A stretch of DNA of 64,000 nucleotides from Actinacidiphila sp. DG2A-62. GTDB taxonomy: Bacteria; Actinomycetota; Actinomycetes; Streptomycetales; Streptomycetaceae. Positions 30,522-40,170 of this stretch are shown here, one piece after another. The notes under the pieces are model-generated. The model was not told the origin of the DNA, ran no database searches, and was given only the letters and a program-made list of their open reading frames with translations. The stretch covers positions 2,644,001 through 2,708,000 of the forward strand of contig NZ_JAYMGI010000002.1 of the NCBI RefSeq assembly GCF_035825295.1, in the 5' to 3' direction. Both the position numbers and the translations under genes were made by a program. Position 1 is the stretch's first letter. Every line of letters begins with the position of its first letter.

Positions 30522-31454
30522 ATGTCACAGCAGTCCCAGCCGCCCCAGCGTCCCACCCCTGGGCGGATTTCGAAGGCGGTCATTCCCGCGGCGGGGTTGG
30601 GGACCCGGTTCCTGCCGGCGACGAAGGCCACGCCCAAGGAGATGCTGCCGGTGGTCGACAAACCGGCCATCCAGTACGTCGTGGAGGAAGCCGTCGCCGC
30701 GGGCCTGACCGACGTCCTCATGGTCACCGGCCGCAACAAACGCCCCCTGGAAGACCACTTCGACCGCAACTACGAACTCGAAGAAGCCCTCTCCCGCAAA
30801 GGCGACGCCTCCCGCCTGGCCCGCGTCCGCGAATCCTCCGACCTGGCCACCATGCACTACGTCCGCCAGGGCGACCCCCGCGGCCTGGGCCACGCCGTCC
30901 TGTGCGCCCAACCCCACATCGGCGACCAGCCCTTCGCCGTCCTGCTCGGCGACGACCTCATCGACCCCCGCGACCCCCTCCTGACCCGCATGACCACCGT
31001 CCAGCACCACCACGGCGGCAGCGTCATCGCCCTCATGGAAGTCGACCCCGCCCACATCCACCTCTACGGCAGCGCCGCCATACAACCCACCGACGAACCC
31101 GACGTCGTCCGCGTCACCGGCCTGGTCGAAAAACCCGAACCCGGCCAGGCCCCCTCCCACTACGCCGTCATCGGCCGCTACGTCCTCGACCCCGCCGTCT
31201 TCACCGTCCTGGCCCACACCCCACCCGGACGCGGCAACGAGATCCAGCTCACCGACGCCCTCAAAACCCTCGCCACCCCCGACCACCCCGGCGGACCCGT
31301 CCACGGCGTCGTCTTCACCGGACGCCGCTACGACACCGGCGACCGCGCCGACTACCTCCGCGCCATCGTCCGCCTCGCCTGCGAACGCGACGACCTCGGC
31401 CCCGACTTCCGCACCTGGCTGAAGGCGTACGTGAACGGGGAGATGGACCAGTAG
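30522..31454 (+). CDS. galU: UTP-glucose-1-phosphate uridylyltransferase
   Basis: 310 residues from ATG 30522, with GAGGAAG upstream. It makes UDP-glucose. Signatures are KAVIPAAGLGTRFLPATKAT, PKEMLPVVDKPAIQYVVEEA, DPRGLGHAVLCAQPHIGDQP, VLLGDDLIDP and VVRVTGLVEKPEPGQAPSHY. Codon usage is odd: the first 130 bp and last 40 bp use G-ending codons like the neighbours. The middle (about 30655-31420) prefers CTC, GTC, GAA and AAA. It opens the glycopolymer cluster and supplies the substrate of the neighbouring galE. Confidence 0.95.
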   Translation: MSQQSQPPQRPTPGRISKAVIPAAGLGTRFLPATKATPKEMLPVVDKPAIQYVVEEAVAAGLTDVLMVTGRNKRPLEDHFDRNYELEEALSRKGDASRLARVRESSDLATMHYVRQGDPRGLGHAVLCAQPHIGDQPFAVLLGDDLIDPRDPLLTRMTTVQHHHGGSVIALMEVDPAHIHLYGSAAIQPTDEPDVVRVTGLVEKPEPGQAPSHYAVIGRYVLDPAVFTVLAHTPPGRGNEIQLTDALKTLATPDHPGGPVHGVVFTGRRYDTGDRADYLRAIVRLACERDDLGPDFRTWLKAYVNGEMDQ

Positions 31455-31522
31455 ACGAACGGGGAGACCGGCGGGGAGACCGGCGCCTGAACCCCCGGCG
31501 CCGAACCCCCCGCCCCGGCCCG

Positions 31523-32485
31523 TCAGTGGCGCAGCCGCCAGCCCTCCCACGCCGAGGCGACCATCTCCTCCAGGTCGTAACGGGCGGTCCAGCCCAGCTC
31601 CTTGGTGATCAGCTCGGCGGAGGCCACCACGCGGGCCGGGTCGCCGGGGCGGCGGGCCACGACCTCCGGCGCGATGTCCCGGCCGGTGACCCGGCGGATC
31701 GTGTCGATGACCTCGGTGACCGACGCGCCCTGCCCGGTGCCGATGTTGAGCACCAGACGGGCCTGCGGGTCGGCGGTCAGCCGGCGGGCGGCGGCCAGGT
31801 GCGCGGAGGCGATGTCGGCGACGTGGATGTAGTCGCGGACGCAGGTGCCGTCGGGCGTGGGGTAGTCGTCGCCGAAGACGCGCGGCGGCTGCCCGGCCTC
31901 CAGCCGCTCGAAGACCATCGGGACGAGGTTGAACACGCCGGGGTCGCCCAGTTCGGGGGCGGCGGCGCCGGCCACGTTGAAGTACCGCAGCGCGGCGGTG
32001 GCCATGCCGTGCGCCCGGCCGGCCGCGGCGACCAGCCACTCGCCGGCCAGCTTGGTCTCGCCGTACGGGCTCATCGGCGCGCAGGGGGTCTGCTCGGTGA
32101 CCAGGTCGACGTCCGGCATGCCGTAGACGGAGGCCGAGGAGGAGAAGAGGAACTGCCGCACCCCGGTGGCCGCGGCGGCCTCCAGCACACTGCGCAGGCC
32201 GTCGAGGTTCTCCCGGTAGTAGTACAGGGGGCGCTCCACGGACTCGCCGACCTGCTTCTTGGCCGCGATGTGCAGCACGCCCGTGACGTGGTGGCGGCGC
32301 AGCACGTCCTCGACGAACGGCCCGTCGAGCACGGTGCCGCGCTCCAGCGGGACGCCCTCGGGCAGCCGGGAGGGGTCACCGGTGCTCAGGTCGTCGAGCA
32401 CGACCACCTGCTCGCCGCCGCCGACCAGTTCCCTGGTCACATGTGAACCGATGTATCCCGCACCGCCGGTGATCAACCACGTCAT
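31523..32485 (-). CDS. galE: UDP-glucose 4-epimerase
   Basis: 320 residues from ATG 32485. SDR-type epimerase interconverting UDP-glucose and UDP-galactose. The NAD-binding motif is TGGAGYIGSH. Next are VLHIAAKKQVGESVERPLYY, FSSSASVYGMPD (catalytic Ser) and SPYGETKLAGE (YxxxK). ALRYFNVAGAAAPELGD, GTCVRDYIHVADIASAH and LNIGTGQGASVTEVID complete the family pattern. It converges on galU with about 70 bp between stops and likely feeds galactose units to the cluster's transferases. Confidence 0.94.
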   Translation of the reverse strand: MTWLITGGAGYIGSHVTRELVGGGEQVVVLDDLSTGDPSRLPEGVPLERGTVLDGPFVEDVLRRHHVTGVLHIAAKKQVGESVERPLYYYRENLDGLRSVLEAAAATGVRQFLFSSSASVYGMPDVDLVTEQTPCAPMSPYGETKLAGEWLVAAAGRAHGMATAALRYFNVAGAAAPELGDPGVFNLVPMVFERLEAGQPPRVFGDDYPTPDGTCVRDYIHVADIASAHLAAARRLTADPQARLVLNIGTGQGASVTEVIDTIRRVTGRDIAPEVVARRPGDPARVVASAELITKELGWTARYDLEEMVASAWEGWRLRH

Positions 32486-32748
32486 GGCGGTCATCGTACC
32501 CAAGGCCCCCGCGCGCCCCGGTCCGCGCGGGCGGGCCCCCGCGGGCCCCGCGCGACGCGGCCCCCGGTCCGCACACCCCGCGCCACCCCGCCGCGTCCCG
32601 CCGCGTCCCGCCGCGTCCCGCTCCGGCCCTACGCACACCCGTGCGGCCGTTCGCTGAACAAGCTGTGACAGGCTCCCGAACGGGCCGTGACAGCACATGA
32701 GATAAGCTGTGCAGTCATCGCAGACCGTAATGTCGACCAGAGGTGGCT

Positions 32749-35655
32749 GTGTCAAGAATGACCAACGCGGCTGAGGAGGTGTCCGGCTCCACTCCGGACA
32801 TCAGCGTTGTCGTTATCGTGTACAACGACGCGGCCCGACTTCCGACGGCGGTCCAGTCGGTCCTCGACCAGTCACTGCGCAATGTGGAGGTCGTCGTCGC
32901 CGACGACTGCTCCACCGACGACTCCTTCCAGGTCGCCCAGCGGCTCGCGGCCGCCGAACCGGAGCGGGTGCGCGCGATCCGGCTGCCGGAGAACAGCGGC
33001 GGCTGCGGCGAACCCCGCAACCAGGGCATCAAGGTGGCCCGCGGCCGGTACGTGATGTTCCTCGACAGCGACGACGTGCTGGACCCGCACGCCTGCCGCA
33101 ACATGCTGGAGGCGGCCGACCGCACCGGCGCCGACCTGGTGTCGGGCAAGTGCGTGCGGGTGCACGTGGACAACCGCAACAAAAAGCGGGCCGACTGGTA
33201 CCCGTGGCTCTACCGCTCCACCCGGACGCTGGACAGCATCGCGGAACTCCCCGACCTCTTCGTCTTCGACACCCTTTCCACCAACAAATGCTATCGGCGT
33301 GAATTCCTCGCGGAAAAGGAGCTGACCTTTCCGCGCGGCATTCATTACGAGGACCTGCTCTTCTCGGCGCAGGCATATCTCGCGGCGGAGAAGATCACGC
33401 TGATTCCGCAGACGGTCTACCACTGGAACGTGGTGGAGAAGGCCGAGGCGAAGTCGATCAGCAACCGGCGGCACGAGATCAACAACTTCGCCGACCGGCT
33501 GGAGATCCACCGCAGGGTCGACGCGATCCTCAAGCAGCGCGGCCTGGAGGACCTGCGGCTGCACAAAAACATCAAGTTCCTCAAGCACGACCTGGTCCTC
33601 TACCTGCGCGACCTGCCGTTCCTCGACGACGACTACCGGCACCGCTTCGCCGAGATGGCCAACGAGTACACCAAGGAGTTCCCGGCCGAGGCGTTCGACT
33701 CGCTGGACCCGATCCACGCGATCTGCGCCTACCTCCTGCTCAAGGAGGACTGGACCAACCTCATGCCGGCGATCGACACCCTGATCAACCGGAACAAGGT
33801 GTCCTCGCCGCTGGCGGAGGTCGACGGCCGGGTCTACTGGTGCGCGGACCACCTGGACGACCCGCGCGCCCGGGCCATACTCGACGTCACCGACCGCGGC
33901 TACCACAGCGCCCCGCTCAACGCGCTGCACCTGCGCCACCAGCTCACCGGCTACCAGGAGGACCCGTCCGGCGTGGTGCTGGACGGCCGGACGGTCAACC
34001 CGCTGGGCGTGGTGCGGCCGGACGCCTCGATCAAGGCCGAGCTGGAGATCAAGGCCCGCCGCAAGTCGCTGCGCACCTACCGGCTGCCGGTGCAGCAGCT
34101 GCGGCACGACGGCGAGTGGCTGACCTGGCACGCGGAGCTGCCGCTGCGCCAGGAGCTGCGGCCGCTGGGCGTCATCGACGAGGTGTGGGACATCCGGCTG
34201 CGGCTGACCGCGGACGGGAAGACCACCGCGGGCAAGATCACCACCGGCAACACGGACCTGGAGGACACCGGCGCGATCGTGGTCCGCCCGATGCTGACCC
34301 GGGCCACCGCGGACCGGCTGAAGCCGGAGGTGTCCGCCAAGGGCCACCTGGCCTTCGTGCTCTCCCAGCACAGCAAAACCGCGCAGGTCGGCCACGCGCT
34401 GATCGAGCGGAACCTCCAGGGCCCGCCGGCCCGCGCCGCCAAGTCGGTGCTGAAGAAGGCCCGCGACGCGCGCCGCCGGCTGGACTCCGGGCCGCGCAAG
34501 ATCCAGGGCTACCACCAGATGATCAAGGTGCTGCCGGTCCGCAAGGGCACCGTGGTCTTCGAGAGCCACCTGGGCAAGCAGTACAGCGACAGCCCGCGGG
34601 CGATCTACGAGGAGCTGCGCCGCCGCGGCGCCCCGATCCACGCGATCTGGTCCCACGAGGGCAAGAACCCGCCGAAGGACTACCCGGAGGGCGTGGAGCT
34701 GGTCCAGCGGTGGTCGTGGAAGTATCTGCGGGCGCTGGCGCAGGCGGAGTTCTGGATCGACAACCAGGGCTACCCGCTGAAGCTGTCCAAGCGGCCGGAG
34801 ACCACGTACATCCAGACCTGGCACGGCTCGGCGCTGAAGCGGATGGGCTTCGACGAGCCGAAGTACCGGGTGATGTCCGAGGGCGACCAGGAGAACTACC
34901 AGAAGGCGCTGGACCGCTGGGACCACTTCGTGGTGCGCTCCGAGCACGACGTGCGCACGCTGGCCCGCGCCTACCGGCTGCCGGAGGAGAAGCTGCTGCG
35001 GGTGGGCTACCCGCGCAACGACGCGCTGGTGCGGGCCCGCGACAGCGCCGAGCGGCCGGCCGCGGCCCGCGAGCTGGCCGAGCAGCTGGGGCTGCGCCCG
35101 GAGCTGCCGGTGGTGCTCTACGCGCCGACCTTCCGGGCCGGCGCGGACGGCCGGGTGCGCGGCTTCGAGGCGCCGTTCGACGTGGACGCGTTCGCCGACC
35201 GGTTCGGCGAACGCTTCACGCTGCTGGTGCGCTCGCACTACCTGAACAAGGTGACGCTGCCGCCGTCGGTGGCGGGCCGGATCGTCGACGTCACGAGCGT
35301 CCCGGACATCACCCCGCTGCTGCTGCTCGCCGACGCGCTGGTCACGGACTACTCGTCGGTGATGTTCGACTACGCGCTGACCCACCGGCCGATCGTCTTC
35401 TACGCCTACGACTGGGAGGAGTACGCGCACGACATCCGCGGCACGTACTTCAACCTCCTGGAGGAGGCCCCCGGCCCGGTCGCGCGGACCGAGGAGGAAC
35501 TCCTCTCGACGCTCTCCGACCTCGACGCCGTGCGGGCCAAGTACGGCGACCAGGTCAAGGACTTCGTGGCCAGATACGGGGAGTACGACCGCGGTGACGC
35601 GGCGGCCCGGATCGCGGACCGCTTCTTCGGCCCGGTAGGGGGAACCACCCGATGA
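32749..35655 (+). CDS. Bifunctional GT2 glycosyltransferase / TagF-like glycerophosphotransferase
   Basis: 968 residues from GTG 32749, which has AGAGG five bases upstream; a GTG two codons earlier is also open. Residues 20-330 form a GT2 domain (ISVVVIVYNDAARLPTAVQS, VADDCSTDDSF, SGGCGEPRNQGI, YVMFLDSDDVLDPHA). A 240-residue middle region follows. Residues about 590-960 form a CDP-glycerol glycerophosphotransferase domain (VVFESHLGKQYSDSPRAIYE, IQTWHGSALKRMGF, VLYAPTFRAG, DITPLLLLADALVTDYSSVM). The likely role is building a phosphodiester-linked wall polymer (teichoic-acid-like) from nucleotide-activated units on the cytoplasmic face. ATGA-coupled to the next gene. Confidence 0.92.
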   Translation: MSRMTNAAEEVSGSTPDISVVVIVYNDAARLPTAVQSVLDQSLRNVEVVVADDCSTDDSFQVAQRLAAAEPERVRAIRLPENSGGCGEPRNQGIKVARGRYVMFLDSDDVLDPHACRNMLEAADRTGADLVSGKCVRVHVDNRNKKRADWYPWLYRSTRTLDSIAELPDLFVFDTLSTNKCYRREFLAEKELTFPRGIHYEDLLFSAQAYLAAEKITLIPQTVYHWNVVEKAEAKSISNRRHEINNFADRLEIHRRVDAILKQRGLEDLRLHKNIKFLKHDLVLYLRDLPFLDDDYRHRFAEMANEYTKEFPAEAFDSLDPIHAICAYLLLKEDWTNLMPAIDTLINRNKVSSPLAEVDGRVYWCADHLDDPRARAILDVTDRGYHSAPLNALHLRHQLTGYQEDPSGVVLDGRTVNPLGVVRPDASIKAELEIKARRKSLRTYRLPVQQLRHDGEWLTWHAELPLRQELRPLGVIDEVWDIRLRLTADGKTTAGKITTGNTDLEDTGAIVVRPMLTRATADRLKPEVSAKGHLAFVLSQHSKTAQVGHALIERNLQGPPARAAKSVLKKARDARRRLDSGPRKIQGYHQMIKVLPVRKGTVVFESHLGKQYSDSPRAIYEELRRRGAPIHAIWSHEGKNPPKDYPEGVELVQRWSWKYLRALAQAEFWIDNQGYPLKLSKRPETTYIQTWHGSALKRMGFDEPKYRVMSEGDQENYQKALDRWDHFVVRSEHDVRTLARAYRLPEEKLLRVGYPRNDALVRARDSAERPAAARELAEQLGLRPELPVVLYAPTFRAGADGRVRGFEAPFDVDAFADRFGERFTLLVRSHYLNKVTLPPSVAGRIVDVTSVPDITPLLLLADALVTDYSSVMFDYALTHRPIVFYAYDWEEYAHDIRGTYFNLLEEAPGPVARTEEELLSTLSDLDAVRAKYGDQVKDFVARYGEYDRGDAAARIADRFFGPVGGTTR

Positions 35656-36800
35656 GCAAGCAGCGCGACGTCTTCTTCGTCGCCAACGAGGTGAACGAGC
35701 TGGGCGGCGTGGCCCGCTGGCAGGCGCAGATGGCCGGCCTGCTGGCCGAGCGCGGCCACAAGGTGACCATCGTCGGCATCGCGCCGCCCGAGGTGCCGAT
35801 GGACCTGGGCGCCAACCCGCCGTTCGACACGGTCACGCTCTACGAGGTGCGGCCGCCCGGCAAGTGGCGGCCGAAGGGGCTGCTGGACCGGGCCAACCTG
35901 GCCGCGCGGCGCCAGGAGTCCTCCCGCGACAAGGGCGTGCGGCGCAGCACCGAGAAGCTGTCCGCGCTGTTCCGGGCGGCCCGGCCGGGCGCGATGATCG
36001 TCGTCACCCAGGTGTGGGCGATGGAGTGGGTGGCGCTGGCCGACACCGCGGGCCACCCGGTGATCGGGATGAGCCACGAGTCGTACGAGTACTCCAAGCA
36101 GTCCTCGCGCTTCCAGCGGGTGGAGAAGTTCTACAAGGACGTGGACCGGCTGCTGCTGCTGACGCAGGAGGACGCCGACCTGTGGGCCGGGCGGGGCCTG
36201 AACAACGTCGGCTTCATGCCCAACCCGCTGCCGATGATGCCCGAGACGCCGTCGCCGCGGACCGAGAAGGTCGTCGCCAGCGTGGGCCGGCTCAGCCACC
36301 AGAAGGGCATCGACATGCTGCTGGACGCCTGGGCGGAGGCCGCGCCGCGGCAGCCCGGGTGGCGGCTGAAGATCTACGGCGCGGGTGAGCTGGAGGCGCC
36401 GCTGAAGGCGCAGTGCACCGCGCTGGGCCTGGACGACTCGGTGGAGTGGGTCGGGCAGACCTCGGACGTGCCGGCGGCGCTGCGCGGCGCCTCGGTGTTC
36501 GTGCAGTCCTCGCGCGGCGAGGGCTTCCCGCTGGCGCTGCTGGAGGCGATGGCGTGCGGGCTGCCGTGCGCGGCCTTCGACTGCGCGCCGGGCGTGCACG
36601 AGATCATCGACGACGGCGTGGACGGCCTGCTGGCCCGCCCCGGCAACACCTCGGAGCTGGCCCGGCAGCTGGTGAAGCTGATGGCGGACGCGGAACTGCG
36701 CGACCGGATGGGCGACTTGGCGCGGGAGAACGTGCAGCGCTACACGCCGGAGTCCATCACGCGGCGCTGGGAGGACCTCTTCGACTTCCTGGAGCGCTGA
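35652..36800 (+). CDS. GT4 family glycosyltransferase
   Basis: 382 residues; ATG 35652 overlaps the preceding stop (ATGA). A GT-B fold retaining transferase: the N-terminal domain begins RDVFFVANEVNELGGVARWQ, and the C-terminal domain holds VASVGRLSHQKGIDMLLDAW, LKIYGAGELEAPLKA, VEWVGQTSDVPAALRGASVF and the nucleotide-sugar site SSRGEGFPLALLEAMACGLP. Probably adds sugars to the polymer made with its coupled partner. A long perfect hairpin terminator follows 43 bp after the stop. Confidence 0.94.
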   Translation: MSKQRDVFFVANEVNELGGVARWQAQMAGLLAERGHKVTIVGIAPPEVPMDLGANPPFDTVTLYEVRPPGKWRPKGLLDRANLAARRQESSRDKGVRRSTEKLSALFRAARPGAMIVVTQVWAMEWVALADTAGHPVIGMSHESYEYSKQSSRFQRVEKFYKDVDRLLLLTQEDADLWAGRGLNNVGFMPNPLPMMPETPSPRTEKVVASVGRLSHQKGIDMLLDAWAEAAPRQPGWRLKIYGAGELEAPLKAQCTALGLDDSVEWVGQTSDVPAALRGASVFVQSSRGEGFPLALLEAMACGLPCAAFDCAPGVHEIIDDGVDGLLARPGNTSELARQLVKLMADAELRDRMGDLARENVQRYTPESITRRWEDLFDFLER

Positions 36801-36843
36801 GCCTCCTCGGGGAGCGCCGAGCCTCCTCGGAGCGCTGAACGAA

Positions 36844-36878
36844 CGTAAGGCCCGCCCTCCTGGAGGGCGGGCCTTACG
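36844..36878. terminator. Bidirectional hairpin terminator
   Basis: A perfect 17-bp inverted repeat (36844-36860 and 36862-36878) around a single T lies between the convergent GT4 and acyltransferase genes. It has no T-tract. It can serve both strands. Confidence 0.85.
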
Positions 36879-36891
36879 CGTTGTCGGGGTG

Positions 36892-38082
36892 TCAGCCCGG
36901 GATGCTCTCGGTCTCCGGCCGGCGCGGCGCGGGTATGGTCACCGCGGGCTTCTCACCGCGGTTCAGCCAGCGCTTGGGGGTGCGCTTGCGCCACCACTTC
37001 TCGGCCGGCTCCTCGACGAAGGTGAACAGCGCCCACGCCATCACGTTGACCACCACGCCGAACCCGAGCAGCGTGAACAGCACGCCGTTGTTGTCGGGCA
37101 TCCGGCCCCACTGGTAGATCGCGATGCGGGTGATCGAGTGGTGGAGCAGGTAGAAGCAGTACGACCACAGGCCGAGCAGCACCAGTGGCTTGGTGTTGAG
37201 CAGGCCGCGCAGACCGCGCACCTCGCGCTGCACGAACGCCAGGATCACCAGCGCGGACAGGATCGCGACGATCGGCCGCACGGTGTAGTCGAGTTGGGCC
37301 ACCGTCGGGGCGGACAGCCGCGCCCTGCCCTGGTAGTAGCAGTAGACGTAGGCGGCCAGCAGGGCGATCGGGACCACCGGGCGCAGCGGCAGCCGCCAGC
37401 CGCGCTTGATGGCCAGCGCCATCGTCATGCCGAGCATGAACTGCGGCAGGTAGACCGCCGGGTGGCGCATCACCCAGCCGGCGTGCGCCGGCGAGTAGTG
37501 CGCGGTGGCGAACCAGTCGACCGCCCACATGCCGGCCAGGCCGACCGCGGTGGCCGCGGCGAGCCAGCGGGTGCGCAGCCGCACCGCGATCCGGCCGAGC
37601 AGCGGGAACAGCGCGTAGAAGAGCAGCTCGACGCTGAGCGTCCAGGTGACCTCGTTGCCCGGCAGCGTCGGGGTGACGTTCGGCGACCAGGTCTGCACCA
37701 GGAAGGCCGAGGCGATCAGGCTCGGCCAGTTGATCTTCAGGTGGGCGGCGATGTAGTAGGCGTAGATGCCCAGCACCAGCGCCACCAGGTGCGCGGGCCA
37801 GATGCGCCCGACGCGGCGCCAGTAGAAGACGCCGGGGTGCTCCTTGGGCTTGAACACCCACATCATCAGGAAGCCCGAGAGCACGAAGAAGAAGGTGACG
37901 CCGTGGCCGCCGATCATCGAGTACGGGTAGATCAGCGGGGAGCGCCCGAGCCCGGTCTTGCCGCCGAACCCCGTGAAGTGGTGGGTGAACACCGCGAACG
38001 CCGCGAAGAACCTCAGGCTGGTGAGGGAGTCCAGGCGCTTCGGCAGGGTGGTCACACCGGACCGGATGCCTCGTATGGCCAT
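36892..38082 (-). CDS. Acyltransferase family 3 membrane protein
   Basis: 396 residues from ATG 38082 with about ten TM helices. Family signatures are LTSLRFFAAFAVFTHHFTGF (catalytic His pair), GVTFFFVLSGFLMMWVFKPK, FYWRRVGRIWPAHLVALVLG and EVTWTLSVELLFYALFPLLG. Such proteins O-acetylate or otherwise acylate extracellular polysaccharides or lipids at the membrane. Given its place between glycosyltransferases, modification of the wall glycopolymer is the likely task. Confidence 0.92.
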   Translation of the reverse strand: MAIRGIRSGVTTLPKRLDSLTSLRFFAAFAVFTHHFTGFGGKTGLGRSPLIYPYSMIGGHGVTFFFVLSGFLMMWVFKPKEHPGVFYWRRVGRIWPAHLVALVLGIYAYYIAAHLKINWPSLIASAFLVQTWSPNVTPTLPGNEVTWTLSVELLFYALFPLLGRIAVRLRTRWLAAATAVGLAGMWAVDWFATAHYSPAHAGWVMRHPAVYLPQFMLGMTMALAIKRGWRLPLRPVVPIALLAAYVYCYYQGRARLSAPTVAQLDYTVRPIVAILSALVILAFVQREVRGLRGLLNTKPLVLLGLWSYCFYLLHHSITRIAIYQWGRMPDNNGVLFTLLGFGVVVNVMAWALFTFVEEPAEKWWRKRTPKRWLNRGEKPAVTIPAPRRPETESIPG

Positions 38083-38325
38083 GAGTATGCGATCAACTTC
38101 TCAGAGAAAACGGACAGACGTCGTGCGATCGTCCGATGAACACTAGGTGAACCGCACACCCACTGTCCAGATCGATCAGATCATCTCATCTGCCGTTCAT
38201 ATGCATAGCTGTTGCACAGCTTCGCTCAGGTCCCGCCGGACCCCGCGCGGGCCCCGCGACGGCCTCCCACGGGCTGTTGAGGGGCCGCGCGGGAGCCGCC
38301 GGGCTCCGGGCCGGGGCCCGGCGGT

Positions 38326-39912
38326 TCAGCGGCCGAGCAGCCGGCGCAGCCGTCCGCCGGCGACCCTGCGGGCCCCCTGCACGCCGTCGGCCACGCGCAG
38401 GATCAGCGCGCGGCCCGCGGTGATGTGCGTCTGCACCAGCAGCACCTGCCCGGTGGGCCGGACCACGGCGCTGCGCCGGGCCTCCTGGCCGTCCGCGGCG
38501 CGCACTTCGACCGGGGTGCGCTGCGCGGTGCCGGCGTAGCGGATCTCGGCCCGCACGTGCCACACCGCGAGCCGCCCGCCGCGGGCCAGGTCGGCGGTGC
38601 GCAGCCGCAGCGCGGCGGTCCAGCCGGCGCCGCCCTCGTCCACCAGCGGTGTGTCCATGCTGACGCCGGGTCCCGCGGTGCCGCGCTCGGTGAGCGTGAC
38701 CCGCAGGCCCACCGGGTGCAGCGCGGCCAGCCGCCCGTACAGGTCGTGCACCCGCAGGGCCAGGCGGGTGGTGCTGCCGGTCTGCACCCGGGCCTCGACG
38801 GCGACCGGCAGCTCGCGCGGCTCGAGTTCGGCCAGCTCCAGCGGCGCGGTGTCGCCGTAGGGCGGGATCAGCCGCGGCGGCCGGGCGGCCAGCTCCACCA
38901 GGCGGCCCAGGCCCGCCGCGCCCGGCTCCGGCTCGTCCGCGCCCGGCGCGGTCAGCGCCCGCACCGTCCAGCGGGCCGGCACGCTCGCCAGCGCGAGGCC
39001 CTCGCGGTCGAAGCCGGCCACGTAGTCGCGGGTGACGCGCCACCAGTCGGCGACGTACCCGGCCGGGCGCTGCGGCAGTTCGCGCACGTACATCGGCAGG
39101 TCGTAGTCGAGGAACTTCGCCTGCGCGGCCTCGGCCAGGCCGAAGGCGCCGGCGTCCCGGAAGGTGTCGACGACGCCGCGGTGGGCGGCGATGCGGTGCC
39201 GCCAGTTGGCGATGTCCGCGCGGCGCAGCGAGATCGACAGCCGGGCCGCCTGCCGGCGCACGTTCCAGACGTAGACCGGCGCGTCGGTGAAGGCGATCCG
39301 CGGCCGGGCGGCGTACAGCCGGGCGGTGAAGACGAAGTCCTCGTAGTGGAAGGCGCCGTCGGGGAAGGTCAGCCGCCGGTCGCGCAGGAAGGCCGTGCGG
39401 TAGAGCTTGTTGACCGACAGGGTGTCCCAGAGCAGCTCGGGGTGCTCGGCGACGCCCTGCACGACGGCGCCGGGCAGGGTGGCGCCGGCGGCGGTGTCGT
39501 AGATGCGCGGCGCCCACACGGTCTCCCGGCCCTCGGGCAGTTCGCGGCGGACCGCCCGCCCGGCGGTGACGTCCGCGTCGTGCTTGTCGGCCAGCGGCAG
39601 CAGCGCGTCGACCGCGCCCGGCGCCAGCACGTCGTCGCTGTCGAGGAAGAGCAGGTACGGGAAGGAGGCGGCGGCGACGCCGTCGTTGCGCGGGGTGCCG
39701 CAGCCGCCGCTGTTGGTGGTGCGCGGCAGCAGTCGCAGCCGCGGCTCCTGCTCGGCGAGCGCCTGGAGGACCTGCGCGGTGTCGTCGGTGGAGCAGTCGT
39801 CGACCACCAGCACCTCGCCGACCTCGTCGCCCTGCGCCAGCGCCGACCGCACGGCCGCGGTCACGTGCGCCGCGTCGTTGTACGTGATCACGACGACGCT
39901 GACGCGTGCCAT
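38326..39912 (-). CDS. GT2 family glycosyltransferase, paralogue of the GT2-TagF N-terminus
   Basis: 528 residues from ATG 39912, with GAGGG five bases upstream. The GT2 domain (VSVVVITYNDAAHVTAAVRS, VVDDCSTDDTAQVL, NSGGCGTPRNDGVA, LLFLDSDDVLAPGA) is closely similar to that of the protein at 32749-35655, including the unusual SGGCGxPRN element. It lacks the TagF half and ends in a beta-rich domain (TRLALRVHDLYGRLAALHPV) like the other protein's middle region. It probably transfers a sugar to the same polymer. The 243-bp gap between it and the acyltransferase holds the latter's AT-rich promoter region. Confidence 0.9.
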   Translation of the reverse strand: MARVSVVVITYNDAAHVTAAVRSALAQGDEVGEVLVVDDCSTDDTAQVLQALAEQEPRLRLLPRTTNSGGCGTPRNDGVAAASFPYLLFLDSDDVLAPGAVDALLPLADKHDADVTAGRAVRRELPEGRETVWAPRIYDTAAGATLPGAVVQGVAEHPELLWDTLSVNKLYRTAFLRDRRLTFPDGAFHYEDFVFTARLYAARPRIAFTDAPVYVWNVRRQAARLSISLRRADIANWRHRIAAHRGVVDTFRDAGAFGLAEAAQAKFLDYDLPMYVRELPQRPAGYVADWWRVTRDYVAGFDREGLALASVPARWTVRALTAPGADEPEPGAAGLGRLVELAARPPRLIPPYGDTAPLELAELEPRELPVAVEARVQTGSTTRLALRVHDLYGRLAALHPVGLRVTLTERGTAGPGVSMDTPLVDEGGAGWTAALRLRTADLARGGRLAVWHVRAEIRYAGTAQRTPVEVRAADGQEARRSAVVRPTGQVLLVQTHITAGRALILRVADGVQGARRVAGGRLRRLLGR

Positions 39913-40170
39913 CGATGCCCTCGTTTCTCGGTTGTTTTCCGCTCGCACCACACTGATCCACTTCCGGGCCAGAGTAGTATTTGCCGCTTTGGGTTGCCTA
40001 CACCAGGGTTAATTCTCAAGGGTCCCGTTCGGACGGCTTGCTGAACTTTCCCGCATCCGGCGGCAGGCTCCCCGGAAGCCGGGATTCCGCGTCCTACGCT
40101 GACCGAAGAGCTGCGGTACGTGCCCGACACCGTACGCTCCGTCCCCGCGTACGGCGCCGGAAGTGACCAG

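Noticed and set aside
36785..36840. GAGCGCTGAGCCTCCTCGG repeated twice after the GT4 stop, considered as an att site
   Set aside because: It is a short local duplication beside the terminator with no recombinase or second distant copy.
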